Below the pieces are notes generated by a model, which saw nothing but the letters and a program-made list of their open reading frames with translations, was not told the DNA's origin and made no database searches. Below are positions 18,539 to 26,591 of a DNA stretch of 64,000 nt, in pieces (within the stretch, counting starts at the first letter, position 1; each line of letters opens with the position of its first letter). The translations under genes were made by a program, and so were the position numbers. Source of the stretch: Synergistaceae bacterium (GTDB lineage Bacteria > Synergistota > Synergistia > Synergistales > Aminithiophilaceae). The stretch spans positions 160,148-224,147 of the forward strand of contig JAESII010000006.1 in NCBI GenBank assembly GCA_016756725.1, given 5' to 3'.

Positions 18539-19494
18539 GGTCGGATCGCCCCCAACAGGAAGGCGCCGTCGTCGCCGAATCTGTCCGCGTCGCCGGGAAG
18601 GACCTCGAGGAAGGGATAACGGCCACCCAATAGATGTCTCAGGGCCCGAAGTAGGTCCTGCCCCATCCAGAGAGGCTCCCAGGAGGAGCAGCTTCTCCAC
18701 TGGGAAACGGTCATCGTCGCCCCTTCAGGGACCATGAGGCGCCCCACCCCTAAGGCAGCGACCTCTAAGGCACGTCGATCCAGCGACGGGTCGTCGCCGG
18801 AAAGAGGAACGGTCACGCTCCAGGCTTTCTCGAGCCAACGCCGTCCCCGTTCCCGGACGAGATCGCGGTATTCCCAGGGAACGAGAGGCTCCGGTTCGAG
18901 GAGAGAATCGACGAGGTCCGTCAGCGCCGGATAGGCCACGTCGGCCCACTCGAGCCAGTCTGTCTCGACGCGCTGAACGAGGACGGCCCGCATGCCGGCG
19001 CGGCGAGCTCCCACGAGATCGTAGAAAAAATCTCCGACGAAGACGCAGTCTTTCGGCTCCGCGCCGAGGCGGCGGGAGGCAAGCCAGAGAGCCTCCGGAT
19101 CGGGTTTGACGGGCCCACTGTCACGGCTGAGGGTCACCGGAGGCAGGGACAGGCCGACGCGGGAGGCGGCCTCCTCGATGGCACCGCGGAAGTTCCGGGA
19201 GACGACAGCCCAGGGAAGGTCCTTTTCGTTGAGCCACCGGATAAGCTCGTCCGCACCGGGCACGAGGGTCGCCTGGCGGGCTCCCTCGATCTCGAGGGCC
19301 TCAATGTCGCGGTGAAAGGCACGGCGTTCGGCTTCGGGAAGATGGCCGGCCGCCTCCAAAAGAGGCACCCGGCGGCCACCGAAATAACGGTCCCTGATGG
19401 GACCGAAATCGAGGCTCGTCTCGGCCAGGACACCGTCCCAGTCAAGGAGAAAAGCGGCCGTCTGGGCAGGATGCCAGAAAGGCGCTTCAATCAC
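18535..19494 (-). CDS. HAD-superfamily phosphatase with C-terminal extension
   Basis: 319 residues starting at GTG, with GGGAGG 8 bases upstream. Residues 1 to about 190 form a HAD hydrolase: LLDWDGVLAET (motif I), a serine in motif II (VVSRN), PVKPDPE (motif III) and VGDFFYDLVGA (motif IV), with a helical cap. This resembles phosphoglycolate-type phosphatases. The last 120 residues, after about 200, are not part of the HAD fold and I do not recognise them. Its stop overlaps the rarA start. Substrate unknown. Confidence 0.82.
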   Translation of the reverse strand: MIEAPFWHPAQTAAFLLDWDGVLAETSLDFGPIRDRYFGGRRVPLLEAAGHLPEAERRAFHRDIEALEIEGARQATLVPGADELIRWLNEKDLPWAVVSRNFRGAIEEAASRVGLSLPPVTLSRDSGPVKPDPEALWLASRRLGAEPKDCVFVGDFFYDLVGARRAGMRAVLVQRVETDWLEWADVAYPALTDLVDSLLEPEPLVPWEYRDLVRERGRRWLEKAWSVTVPLSGDDPSLDRRALEVAALGVGRLMVPEGATMTVSQWRSCSSWEPLWMGQDLLRALRHLLGGRYPFLEVLPGDADRFGDDGAFLLGAIRP

Positions 19495-19542
19495 GGCGGA
19501 TTCCTCCCTTCAAGGACCAGCGGTCATAGGACAAGGATACAG

Positions 19543-19577
19543 CAAAAGGAGGGCGCGAGACCCCCTCGCCCCCTCCA
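19543..19577 (-). terminator. Terminator downstream of 6S RNA
   Basis: GC-rich arms GGAGGGCGCGAG (19548-19559) and CTCGCCCCCTCC (19565-19576) with mismatches, followed on the minus strand by four T. It sits between the 6S 3' end and the HAD gene start. Confidence 0.7.
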
Positions 19578-19584
19578 GAATGAA

Positions 19585-19770
19585 GGAACCCCGCAATGCC
19601 GTCGCATGAAGGCCTTGACCCGGTCCCTAACAGAATTGGATGCCTTCCCCTCCTTAGCTTTGGTGACGAACTGGCGTCTCCTCTGCCGGAGCGGAGCCCG
19701 GCTTCCGTAGGTTCGAGTGTTGGCTCAAGGCACTTCATACATGTCAACGAACACCGCAGGGATAGCTTCT
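19585..19770 (-). ncRNA. ssrS: 6S RNA
   Basis: About 185 bases on the minus strand beginning a few bases after a TATAAT box. The 5' part contains TGAAGTGCCTTGAGCC and the 3' part TCAAGGCCTTCATGCGACGGCA. The two segments pair almost perfectly (TGAAG-GCCTTGA with TCAAGGCCTTCA) and correspond to the conserved closing stem and 3' motif of bacterial 6S RNA. The terminal CCCTGC and GCGGGG also pair, leaving the large central bubble that mimics an open promoter and binds sigma-70 RNA polymerase. The position next to rarA agrees with the Bacillus bsrA locus. Ends are approximate. Confidence 0.85.
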
Positions 19771-19776
19771 GGCGCT

Positions 19777-19804
19777 ATTATAGCACAGCGCACCAAAGAC
19801 TCAA
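19777..19804 (-). promoter_or_regulatory. Promoter of 6S RNA
   Basis: TTGAGT (19804-19799), 16-base spacer, perfect TATAAT (19782-19777). The -35 box overlaps the stop codon of the AbiEii-type gene. Confidence 0.75.
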
Positions 19805-20466
19805 CGGGCTTGCTCCCCCCCCTCGGAGGGGAAGAAACGGCTCAGGAGGTAGGCCTGTTCCCGGAGGAAATAATGCTCCATTTCGGGCCACGTGACGTCG
19901 CGGAGCATGACGGGCCAGACGTCGTCACGGGCGTCGTCGAAAAAGGCGAGGCTCTTGACGAGGTGATAGGCGTTAACCTTCCGGTCGGGGAACTTGGCCT
20001 CGATGAGGCGGAAGAGCTCCCGCGGAGGGAGCCCCTGGCGGGCCAGCTCATAGAGGTCGACGAAATCCTTCAGGGCCCCCCGGTCGGCAAGAGCCGAGAG
20101 CTTCATGACGCCGATGTCGGCCGGCGAGGCGAGGTAAAATCCTGCCAGGTCGGGCGCCTCCTGCAGGGGACGGAGAAGGGGGTTGGGATAATGGAGCCAG
20201 GTGACGCGCACTCCGTCGAGGACGCCGTGAAAGGTGCCCCGGGCCGTCTCGGAGATGACCAGCGCCCCCAGGGCCTCAAGGCGGCGGCGGAGGGCCGGGA
20301 CGTCGAAATCTCCGGCCGTGAACCAGTCGAAATCCTCGGAATGGCGATGGCCGAAAAGAAGGGCCAGTGCCGTTCCGCCGGCCAGATAGGCCTCCGGGAC
20401 GGGAGAGGCCTGGACAAGGCGCTTCAGAAGTAGCCGTCTCGGCTCGTCGAGAACGTTCCAAAACAT
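19801..20466 (-). CDS. AbiEii/AbiGii-type nucleotidyltransferase (toxin-like)
   Basis: 221 residues from the ATG at 20466, which has GAGGAGG 7 bases upstream. The motif YLAGGTALALLFGHRHSEDF (residues 27-46) with the D45-x-D47 pair is the nucleotidyltransferase active site of the AbiEii/DUF1814 family. Members act as toxins in type IV toxin-antitoxin and abortive infection systems. The preceding small DUF6922-like gene overlaps its start by 43 bases and is its likely partner. The pair is translationally coupled to wecB, which is unusual for a defence module. Toxicity is not shown; a housekeeping nucleotidyltransferase remains possible. Confidence 0.82.
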   Translation of the reverse strand: MFWNVLDEPRRLLLKRLVQASPVPEAYLAGGTALALLFGHRHSEDFDWFTAGDFDVPALRRRLEALGALVISETARGTFHGVLDGVRVTWLHYPNPLLRPLQEAPDLAGFYLASPADIGVMKLSALADRGALKDFVDLYELARQGLPPRELFRLIEAKFPDRKVNAYHLVKSLAFFDDARDDVWPVMLRDVTWPEMEHYFLREQAYLLSRFFPSEGGEQAR

Positions 20467-20723
20467 CGCATCTCCTCCTCGCCAAGGCCGAAATGGTTCT
20501 GCCAGCACCGGGCCGTCTTCGGCGTCAGTCTTCGGCTCTTTCTGACGACGTCAAGGATCTTTGTCCGGCCGTAACGGCCGAAGACCCACCGGAGATGGCT
20601 CTCGTCACCCCAGTTGAGAGCTCTCTCGATGATGAGGCGCCAGTGGAGTTCCCCGTCGAGCTGATTCCAGTCGACGTCCCAGAAGAGAGGACGAAAAATC
20701 TCCGGTACGGTACGGTCGCTCAA
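20424..20723 (-). CDS. DUF6922-like small protein, probable antitoxin partner
   Basis: 99 residues, starting with TTG in a TTGA overlap with the wecB stop. The segment [20 protein letters not shown] and the later [19 protein letters not shown] fit the small helical proteins (DUF6922) that usually precede AbiEii-type nucleotidyltransferases. It probably binds or regulates the downstream protein. The family name is from memory of its pattern; the pairing is seen directly. Confidence 0.72.
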   Translation of the reverse strand: MSDRTVPEIFRPLFWDVDWNQLDGELHWRLIIERALNWGDESHLRWVFGRYGRTKILDVVRKSRRLTPKTARCWQNHFGLGEEEMRCFGTFSTSRDGYF

Positions 20724-21868
20724 GAAAGCCCTGCCTCCCCCGCCGCAAAGACCCAGTCAGCGGGCCTTGTCCCCAGGCCGAGCCGCCAGGCCACGGCCTG
20801 GGCGATCCTCTCGGCGGCCCGGCCGTCACCGTAAGGATTCGTCTCGGGCGGCACCTGGCCCGGAAGAATGCCCCGCCGAAGAAGGAGCGAAAGACCGGAT
20901 CGGACGCTCTCCGGATCGGTGCCGATGAGGCGCAGGATCCCCGTCAGGAGTCCTTCGGGACGTTCCGTCACGTTGCGGATCACCGCCACGGGAACGCCTA
21001 GGGCGGCCCCCTCTTCCTGAAGCCCGCCCGAATCAGTGACGATGAGCCGGCTCGCCCCGAGAAGGGCCGCCATGGCCCCGTATTCCAGGGGGTCGAGAAG
21101 GACCACGTTCTCCAGCCCGTCCAGAACGGGAACGACAGCCTCTCGGACAACGGGGTTGAGATGGACGGGATAAACAAAGAGGTGGTCGGGAAACTCGGCG
21201 GCCAGGGCGCGGATGCTTTCGGCCAGTGCCGCCAGTCGGGGCCAGTTCTCCCGTCGGTGAAGCGTCACCGTCACGATCTTGCGCCCCCCGCCGTCGAGAG
21301 GAAGCCGTCCCCGTCCGGCGGCAAAACGGACGGCGTCGACGGCGGTCTGGCCCGTGACGACAAGGCGGTCCGGATTCTTGCCCTCGGCGATCAGGTTCTG
21401 ACGGGCCCCCTCGGTGGGCGGGAAATCGAGATCAGTCAGGACGTCGGTGAGGCGCCTGTTGGCCTCCTCGGGAAAGGGCTCGCTCAGACGGTGACTTCTC
21501 AGCCCGGCTTCGACGTGGCCGACGGGGATGCCCTCGAGGAAGGCGGCCCAGGCGACGACAAAGGTCGTGAGGGTGTCGCCGTGAACGAGGACGTAGTCGG
21601 CGCGGAGATCCTTGAGGGCCCCAGCGGCCAGCGGAAGGATGCGTGCGGCCAGGTCGGGAAGGGCCTGACGGTCCGTCATGACCTCCAGGTTTCGGTCGGC
21701 TTCGATCCCGAAGAGGGAGAGGGCCTGTTCGAGCTGTTCCCGGTGCTGTCCCGTGAGGAGGACGACGGGGACGACGGCGCCCTGACGTTCAAAGGCGAGA
21801 TGGACCGGCGCCATTTTGATCGCTTCCGGTCGGGTGCCGAAGGCGAGAATAACCCTTTTTTCTCTCAA
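20720..21868 (-). CDS. wecB: UDP-N-acetylglucosamine 2-epimerase (non-hydrolysing)
   Basis: 382 residues from a TTG at 21868 preceded by AAGGGAG; another TTG at 21889 would add seven residues. Motifs [20 protein letters not shown] and TDSGGLQEE are those of WecB, which interconverts UDP-GlcNAc and UDP-ManNAc for surface polysaccharide synthesis. Normal length. It lies downstream of the hydrogenase operon and leads by start-stop overlap into the DUF6922/AbiEii pair. Confidence 0.94.
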   Translation of the reverse strand: MREKRVILAFGTRPEAIKMAPVHLAFERQGAVVPVVLLTGQHREQLEQALSLFGIEADRNLEVMTDRQALPDLAARILPLAAGALKDLRADYVLVHGDTLTTFVVAWAAFLEGIPVGHVEAGLRSHRLSEPFPEEANRRLTDVLTDLDFPPTEGARQNLIAEGKNPDRLVVTGQTAVDAVRFAAGRGRLPLDGGGRKIVTVTLHRRENWPRLAALAESIRALAAEFPDHLFVYPVHLNPVVREAVVPVLDGLENVVLLDPLEYGAMAALLGASRLIVTDSGGLQEEGAALGVPVAVIRNVTERPEGLLTGILRLIGTDPESVRSGLSLLLRRGILPGQVPPETNPYGDGRAAERIAQAVAWRLGLGTRPADWVFAAGEAGLS

Positions 21869-21958
21869 GGCGAAGCGCTCCCTTGGCAATGAAGTGATCG
21901 GGCCGCGGAGCGACCCCTCCCATGATAGCCCGAAGGGGCGTTCCCTCCAAGGTACCCG

Positions 21959-22429
21959 TCAGCCCTGAGAGTCTTCGATAAGGCTCCACCAGGACAAGAA
22001 GCCCTTCCAGGCGGCCTCGACATGGACCTGACAGTCGGGACTGAGCTTTTCGGAAAAATCAAAGGAATGGCCCGAGACGGAAAGCAGGTAGGCCCTGGGC
22101 CGATTCAAGCCGAGATCCTCCATAAGCGCCAGAACCCAGGCGGGGCCGACAGCATGAATATTGAGCCCCTCAAGTTTCCTGTCGGCCTCGAGAGACTCAA
22201 GACGCCAACCTTCATCCAGAATTTCCACGGAAGCGTCGACGAAAAGGGCCAGCTCGACTTCGGCCAGATCGTAGACGATTTCTGGCAGGACCTGCTGGCC
22301 CAGCCAAAGGTCCGCCTCATGGCCCCTCTCCTGGAGCCAGGCGACGAGGCGGGGGGCCAGTTCGTGGCCGACACGGTCATCCTGGCGGAACTCGTTGCCG
22401 TAGCCGAGAACGAGAATCTTCATGGTCAT
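21959..22429 (-). CDS. [NiFe] hydrogenase maturation protease
   Basis: 156 residues, starting at the ATG 6 bases after GGAGG (22429); an ATG two codons later is also possible. The N-terminal LGYGNEFRQDDRVG and later FVDASVEI contain the acidic nickel-sensing residues of the HyaD/HycI family. These enzymes clip the C-terminal tail of the large subunit after nickel insertion. Its substrate is evidently the HydL product encoded immediately upstream. A strong hairpin separates the two genes. Confidence 0.92.
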   Translation of the reverse strand: MTMKILVLGYGNEFRQDDRVGHELAPRLVAWLQERGHEADLWLGQQVLPEIVYDLAEVELALFVDASVEILDEGWRLESLEADRKLEGLNIHAVGPAWVLALMEDLGLNRPRAYLLSVSGHSFDFSEKLSPDCQVHVEAAWKGFLSWWSLIEDSQG

Positions 22430-22469
22430 CCATAACCTCCTCAAGTCGTTGATCGTCCCGGCCTCATCG

Positions 22470-22501
22470 CAAGGGGGCGCCGTCAAAACGGCGCCCCCTT
22501 G
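22470..22501 (-). repeat. Strong intercistronic hairpin after hydL
   Basis: Perfect 14-base arms CAAGGGGGCGCCGT (22470-22483) and ACGGCGCCCCCTTG (22488-22501) with a CAAA loop on the plus strand. On the minus strand no T-run follows, so it is more likely an mRNA stabilising or partial attenuating structure than a full terminator. It begins 22 bases after the hydL stop and precedes the protease gene. Confidence 0.7.
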
Positions 22502-22523
22502 ACGGTCAAGCGGCGGAAAGAGG

Positions 22524-23969
22524 CTAGGATTTGGCGATTTCCCGCAGGATCTCGCCCGAAGCGTCGCGGACGGTCAGCAGGAGAGGCATCTTTCCGACGG
22601 CGTGGGTCGAACAGGAAAGGCAGGGATCGTAACAGCGGATGACGTGCTCCATACGGTTCAGCACCCCTTCGGAGACGTCATGCCCCTTGATGAACTCCCG
22701 GGCAACGCGCTCCACGCCACGGTTCATGGCATAGTTGTTGTGTCCCGTGGCAACGATGAGGTTCACCTTTTCGATGGCGCCCTTGTCGTCGACCCAGTAG
22801 TGGTGGATGAGGGTCCCCCGGGGCGCCTCAATGACGCCGATGCCCTCGGGGAGGTACTCCCTCGAGGTGACGCGCAGGTCGCTTCCGGTGATGTCCTCGT
22901 CCTCGAGAAGCTCCCGGGCCCGCTCCATGGCGTAGAGAATTTCGATGAGGCGGGCATAATGGGTATACATTGTCCAGTGGACGATGCCGTCCTCGGTGAG
23001 GCTCCGGAAGGCAGCCAGCTCGGCCGAGGCCTCGGGGGTGGCGATGTCATCGCAGGCGTTGACCCGTCCCAGAGGCCCGACGCGGTAGGTGCCGTGAGGG
23101 TAGCCCAGCGGGCGGTAGAAGGGGAACTTGAGGTAGCTCCAGGGCTCCACATGCTCGCCGATGAACTCAAGGTACTCCCAGTCGGCGAATTCGTCGATGA
23201 TCCGTCCCCGGGGCCCCTTGATGCGGATATCACCGTCGAAAAGCTCCAGGTAGCCGCCGTTGACGAGCCCCATGTAAGCCGTTTCGAGGGTGGCGAACTC
23301 CTTGGCCTCGTCACCCTTTTCGGCCAGGTAGTTCTTGATCAGATCGAGAGCCTTCATCAGGTTGGCCTGATGACCGGGCAGGTCGCCCAGCATGGCATCG
23401 CGCTCCTCCACCTTGAGGCTCCGGTTGACGCCTCCGGGGATGCTGTGCCAGGGGTGAACTTTCTTGCCGCCCAGGGTCTTGATGATCTCCTGGCCATACT
23501 TGCGCATGGTGACGCCCATGACGGCCAAGTCGGGGAATTCCTTCACCAGGCCGGCGACGTTGCGCGTCAGGGGATCGGCATCGAAGCCGAAGAGAAGGTC
23601 CGGGCTGGAAAGGTGAAAGAAGCTCAGGGCATGGGACTGGATGATCTGTCCCATGTGCATCAGTTCCCTCAGCTTGTGGGCCGTTTCGGTGATCTCGACG
23701 CCGAGGACGGCGTCGCAGGCCTTTGCCGAGGCGAGATGGTGACTGACGGGGCAGATCCCGCAGATGCGGGGGGTGATGACGGGCATCTCGCGGAAGTCAC
23801 GGCCCCGGCAGAAGAGCTCGAAGCCACGGAACTGGGTCACGTGGAAGCGTGCGTCGCGGACAGTCCCGTCGTCGTTGAGGTCGACGGTGATCTTGCCGTG
23901 GCCTTCGATGCGACTGATGGGGTTGATTTCAATGCGGTTGTTCATCTTTTCCGTCACTTTCTCAGTCAT
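22524..23969 (-). CDS. hydL: NAD-linked bifurcating [NiFe] hydrogenase large subunit
   Basis: 481 residues. The proximal ligand motif RICGICP has C70 and C73, and the distal motif DPCLSCSTH has C450 and C453, together holding the Ni-Fe site. The 25 residues after H456 are the tail expected to be removed by the maturation protease two positions downstream in the operon. The sequence is of group 3 (HoxH/Mvh-like) type. Together with HydS it forms the H2-activating unit attached to the flavin module HydABC. The start has GGGAGG upstream and follows the hydS stop by 13 bases. Confidence 0.93.
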   Translation of the reverse strand: MTEKVTEKMNNRIEINPISRIEGHGKITVDLNDDGTVRDARFHVTQFRGFELFCRGRDFREMPVITPRICGICPVSHHLASAKACDAVLGVEITETAHKLRELMHMGQIIQSHALSFFHLSSPDLLFGFDADPLTRNVAGLVKEFPDLAVMGVTMRKYGQEIIKTLGGKKVHPWHSIPGGVNRSLKVEERDAMLGDLPGHQANLMKALDLIKNYLAEKGDEAKEFATLETAYMGLVNGGYLELFDGDIRIKGPRGRIIDEFADWEYLEFIGEHVEPWSYLKFPFYRPLGYPHGTYRVGPLGRVNACDDIATPEASAELAAFRSLTEDGIVHWTMYTHYARLIEILYAMERARELLEDEDITGSDLRVTSREYLPEGIGVIEAPRGTLIHHYWVDDKGAIEKVNLIVATGHNNYAMNRGVERVAREFIKGHDVSEGVLNRMEHVIRCYDPCLSCSTHAVGKMPLLLTVRDASGEILREIAKS

Positions 23970-23982
23970 GATGGCGGCCTCC

Positions 23983-24522
23983 CTAATCGTAGCGCATCAT
24001 GTCGACGGGGACCTTGGGCATGCGACCCTCAAGGATCTCGGAGAAGACGTAGAGGATCGTATCCGCGTCGGGAGGACAGCCGGGAACGTGAACGTCGACC
24101 TTCACGGCGTAATCGACGGGAATGGCCTTGGGAAGAAGAGCCGGAAGATCCTGTCCCGGGATCACGCCTTTGGGGTTGACCGTACTCGGCGTGTTGACAT
24201 ACCCCTCCTTGAGGACCTCGTCGACGGACATGAAGTTTCTCATGCAGTTGATGCCGCCAAAGACGGCGCAATCTCCCCAGGCGATGAGGATCTTGCAGTT
24301 CTCCCGCATCACCTTGGCCAGGTGGAGTTCCTCCTCGTTGCCCAGAGCCCCTTCGATGACACCCACGTCGACTTGGGGGATCTCCTTGGGGTCGACGACG
24401 GGCGAGTAGACGATATCGACCTTGTCGAGCAGATCAACGATCCGCTCGTCGATGTCGAGGAAGGACATGTGGCAGCCGGCACAGGCCTCGAGCCACACGG
24501 TGGCGACTTTCGGTTTTGTCAT
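23983..24522 (-). CDS. hydS: [NiFe] hydrogenase small subunit
   Basis: 179 residues, the short group-3 type without signal peptide and with only the proximal [4Fe-4S] site. The ligands are the CAGC pair near the N-terminus, the Cys of WGDCAVFGG, and the Cys of VPGCPPDADT. The ATG at 24522 has AGGGGG 8 bases upstream; a GTG 9 bases earlier is also open. It transfers electrons between the Ni-Fe site in HydL and the iron-sulfur chain of HydA. Confidence 0.92.
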   Translation of the reverse strand: MTKPKVATVWLEACAGCHMSFLDIDERIVDLLDKVDIVYSPVVDPKEIPQVDVGVIEGALGNEEELHLAKVMRENCKILIAWGDCAVFGGINCMRNFMSVDEVLKEGYVNTPSTVNPKGVIPGQDLPALLPKAIPVDYAVKVDVHVPGCPPDADTILYVFSEILEGRMPKVPVDMMRYD

Positions 24523-24534
24523 CTCCTTCACCCC

Positions 24535-26571
24535 CTAAAGCGTGACCATGCGGGCAGACGCCGGGTCCTTCTCGGACTTGAAGGCGTTGACGCAGGGAGC
24601 CGTCTCAGGCCGGCCAAGCTTGACGCCCAGCCGTTGAGCCATCCCCTCCAGAACGGCCGAAAGACCGCGCAGCTCCGCAGCAGGAGGGACGATGACGTTG
24701 AGGCGCCGTCGCTCGCCCTCAATGGTGCAGAAATGCCCGCTCCTTTCGAACCAGGCCGGGGCAGGCAGGAGGACGTCGGCAAGGTTCGTCAGAGGCGGAA
24801 CCCAGAAAGGCGTCTGGACGACGGAGAAGCGGCTCCGGGAGATAGCGGCCAGAGCCTCTTCCTCTTCAGGAATCATGCCCGTCGAGAAGGTGTAGAAGAA
24901 GTCGGCCTTGACGTCATCGAGCCAGGCTTTCTCGCCGACGACGGTGTTAATCGATCCCAGGCTGTTTCCGCTGGCGACAAGGGGAACGAGCCCCAGGCCG
25001 TCGGAGAAGAGGGCCCGCGAGGCAATGGCCAGATTGCCCAGGGCCGTGACCATTTTGGCCGATTTGGCCAGGGACCGTCCCAGAACGAAAATGGGCTTTT
25101 CCGAGGCGACGAGGGCCTTGACGACCTCTTCGATGATGTCCTCGGCAACGCCGGCCGTTTTGGCCGTATCAGCCAGGAGCTTGCGGTAGGTGTCCAGAAC
25201 CGTCTCGCCCTTGTCGCTGGCCTCTCCAGCCTGACGGAGCTCCGTCACGAGAATCGCCAGGTTGGGGACGACAGTGAGCGGCAGATGGTGATCGGTCAGG
25301 GCATCGAAGGGAGGTTCGCCCAGAGAGAGGTCGATCATGGGGGCGCCGTTCTTGATGGCAGCGACACGGATGTAGCTGGCCACGACAGGCGCCTCTTCCT
25401 GGGGATCGGCTCCCACAGTGACGACGAGATCGGCGTCAAGGATGTTGTGGGCGGCCGTGAAGGGGCGGACCCCCTGGTCGCCGAAGGGCTTGAAACCCTT
25501 CATGAAGCCCCTGAGGACGTCGCCGTCAAAGGTGTCGAGCATCTCCAGCTTCAGGCTGTCCCGGAAAAGGGAGCTGAAATGGGCGAGCTCCTCGTCGGTG
25601 CAGAGGCTGGAGACGAGGGCAGCCGCTCTGTTGCGGTTGTGGGCCTCCTGAAGCTTGGGGGCGATGAGATCAAGCGCCTCCTCCCAGGTGGCCTCACGGA
25701 AGTTGGAGCCTTCCCGGATGAGGGGAACGGTGATCCGCTCCCGCTCCGTCGACTGGGGCAGCCAGAATCGTCCCTTGTGACAGAGCTGCCCTCCGTCGGA
25801 ACCTTCCTGGTCGGCTCCCTCGACGCGGGCGACGCTACCCGTGCGGACATAGGCCTTGATCTTGCAACCTACGGAGCAGAGGGGGCAGACGCTTTCGACG
25901 ATGTCGTCGCACTGGTTCCTCTTGCCCCGATAGGCGAACTCGCGGATTGTGATCGTTCCCGTGGGGCAGACCTGGGCGCAGGCGCCGCAGCTGACGCAGG
26001 TGTCACTTTCGCCTAGGGCCTTTCCGAGGTCGGCACAGACGTTGGCGCTCCAGCCGCGTTTCTCGAGATCCAGGGTGTGGGCGCCCACCTTCTCAGCGCA
26101 GACGCGGATGCACCGCAGGCAGAGGATGCAGCGGTTGTGGTCGACTTGAAGCTCCTTGTGGCTGGCGTCGTTGTGAAAGTCGGCGTAGAGGTAGGGATAG
26201 CGGACGGCGTCCATTTCATGTTCGATGGCCAGACGCTGAAGCTCACAGTCGCCGCTCTGGGAACAGAACATGCAGAAGTGGTTCCGACCCGCGAAAAGCA
26301 GCTCCAGAACCTCTTTCCGGTAGGAGAACAGCTTGGCCGTCTTGGTGTGGACGACCATCCCGTCGACAGCCGGCGTGGTGCAGGCCGTGAGCATCTTGGG
26401 ATTGCCCTCGACCTCGACGACGCACATCCGGCAGGCACCGATAGGCGTCAGGCCCTTGAGATAGCAGAGAGTGGGGATGTAGACGTCACTTTTCTGGGCC
26501 ACTTCGAGGATCGTATCACCCAGGACGCCGTGACAGCTCTTCCCATCGATAGTCAGAACGATCTCTTTCAT
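24535..26571 (-). CDS. hydA: NuoG-like iron-sulfur subunit of bifurcating hydrogenase
   Basis: 678 residues. In order: a plant-type [2Fe-2S] domain (C36, C47, C50, C64); a NuoG-type His/Cys cluster segment (H98, C100, C103, C109); two ferredoxin [4Fe-4S] sites (C146-C156 and C190-C200); a further cluster motif (C227, C230, C234, C262); then a molybdopterin-oxidoreductase-like domain to the end. It lacks the [FeFe] H-cluster domain of classical HydA, so hydrogen activation must rest on HydS/HydL, as in the HydABCSL enzyme of Acetomicrobium. It links the flavin subunit HydB to HydS. The His-x-Cys spacing in the second site is shorter than in typical NuoG. Confidence 0.88.
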   Translation of the reverse strand: MKEIVLTIDGKSCHGVLGDTILEVAQKSDVYIPTLCYLKGLTPIGACRMCVVEVEGNPKMLTACTTPAVDGMVVHTKTAKLFSYRKEVLELLFAGRNHFCMFCSQSGDCELQRLAIEHEMDAVRYPYLYADFHNDASHKELQVDHNRCILCLRCIRVCAEKVGAHTLDLEKRGWSANVCADLGKALGESDTCVSCGACAQVCPTGTITIREFAYRGKRNQCDDIVESVCPLCSVGCKIKAYVRTGSVARVEGADQEGSDGGQLCHKGRFWLPQSTERERITVPLIREGSNFREATWEEALDLIAPKLQEAHNRNRAAALVSSLCTDEELAHFSSLFRDSLKLEMLDTFDGDVLRGFMKGFKPFGDQGVRPFTAAHNILDADLVVTVGADPQEEAPVVASYIRVAAIKNGAPMIDLSLGEPPFDALTDHHLPLTVVPNLAILVTELRQAGEASDKGETVLDTYRKLLADTAKTAGVAEDIIEEVVKALVASEKPIFVLGRSLAKSAKMVTALGNLAIASRALFSDGLGLVPLVASGNSLGSINTVVGEKAWLDDVKADFFYTFSTGMIPEEEEALAAISRSRFSVVQTPFWVPPLTNLADVLLPAPAWFERSGHFCTIEGERRRLNVIVPPAAELRGLSAVLEGMAQRLGVKLGRPETAPCVNAFKSEKDPASARMVTL

Positions 26572-26591
26572 CTTGATCCCTCCCGAGGCCC

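Noticed and set aside
23764..26016. 750-residue open frame on the plus strand across the hydrogenase genes
   Set aside because: It lies entirely opposite hydL, hydS and hydA. High GC and strong third-position bias make antisense frames stay open; composition is Asp/Gly/Val-rich with no domain, signal or ribosome binding site.
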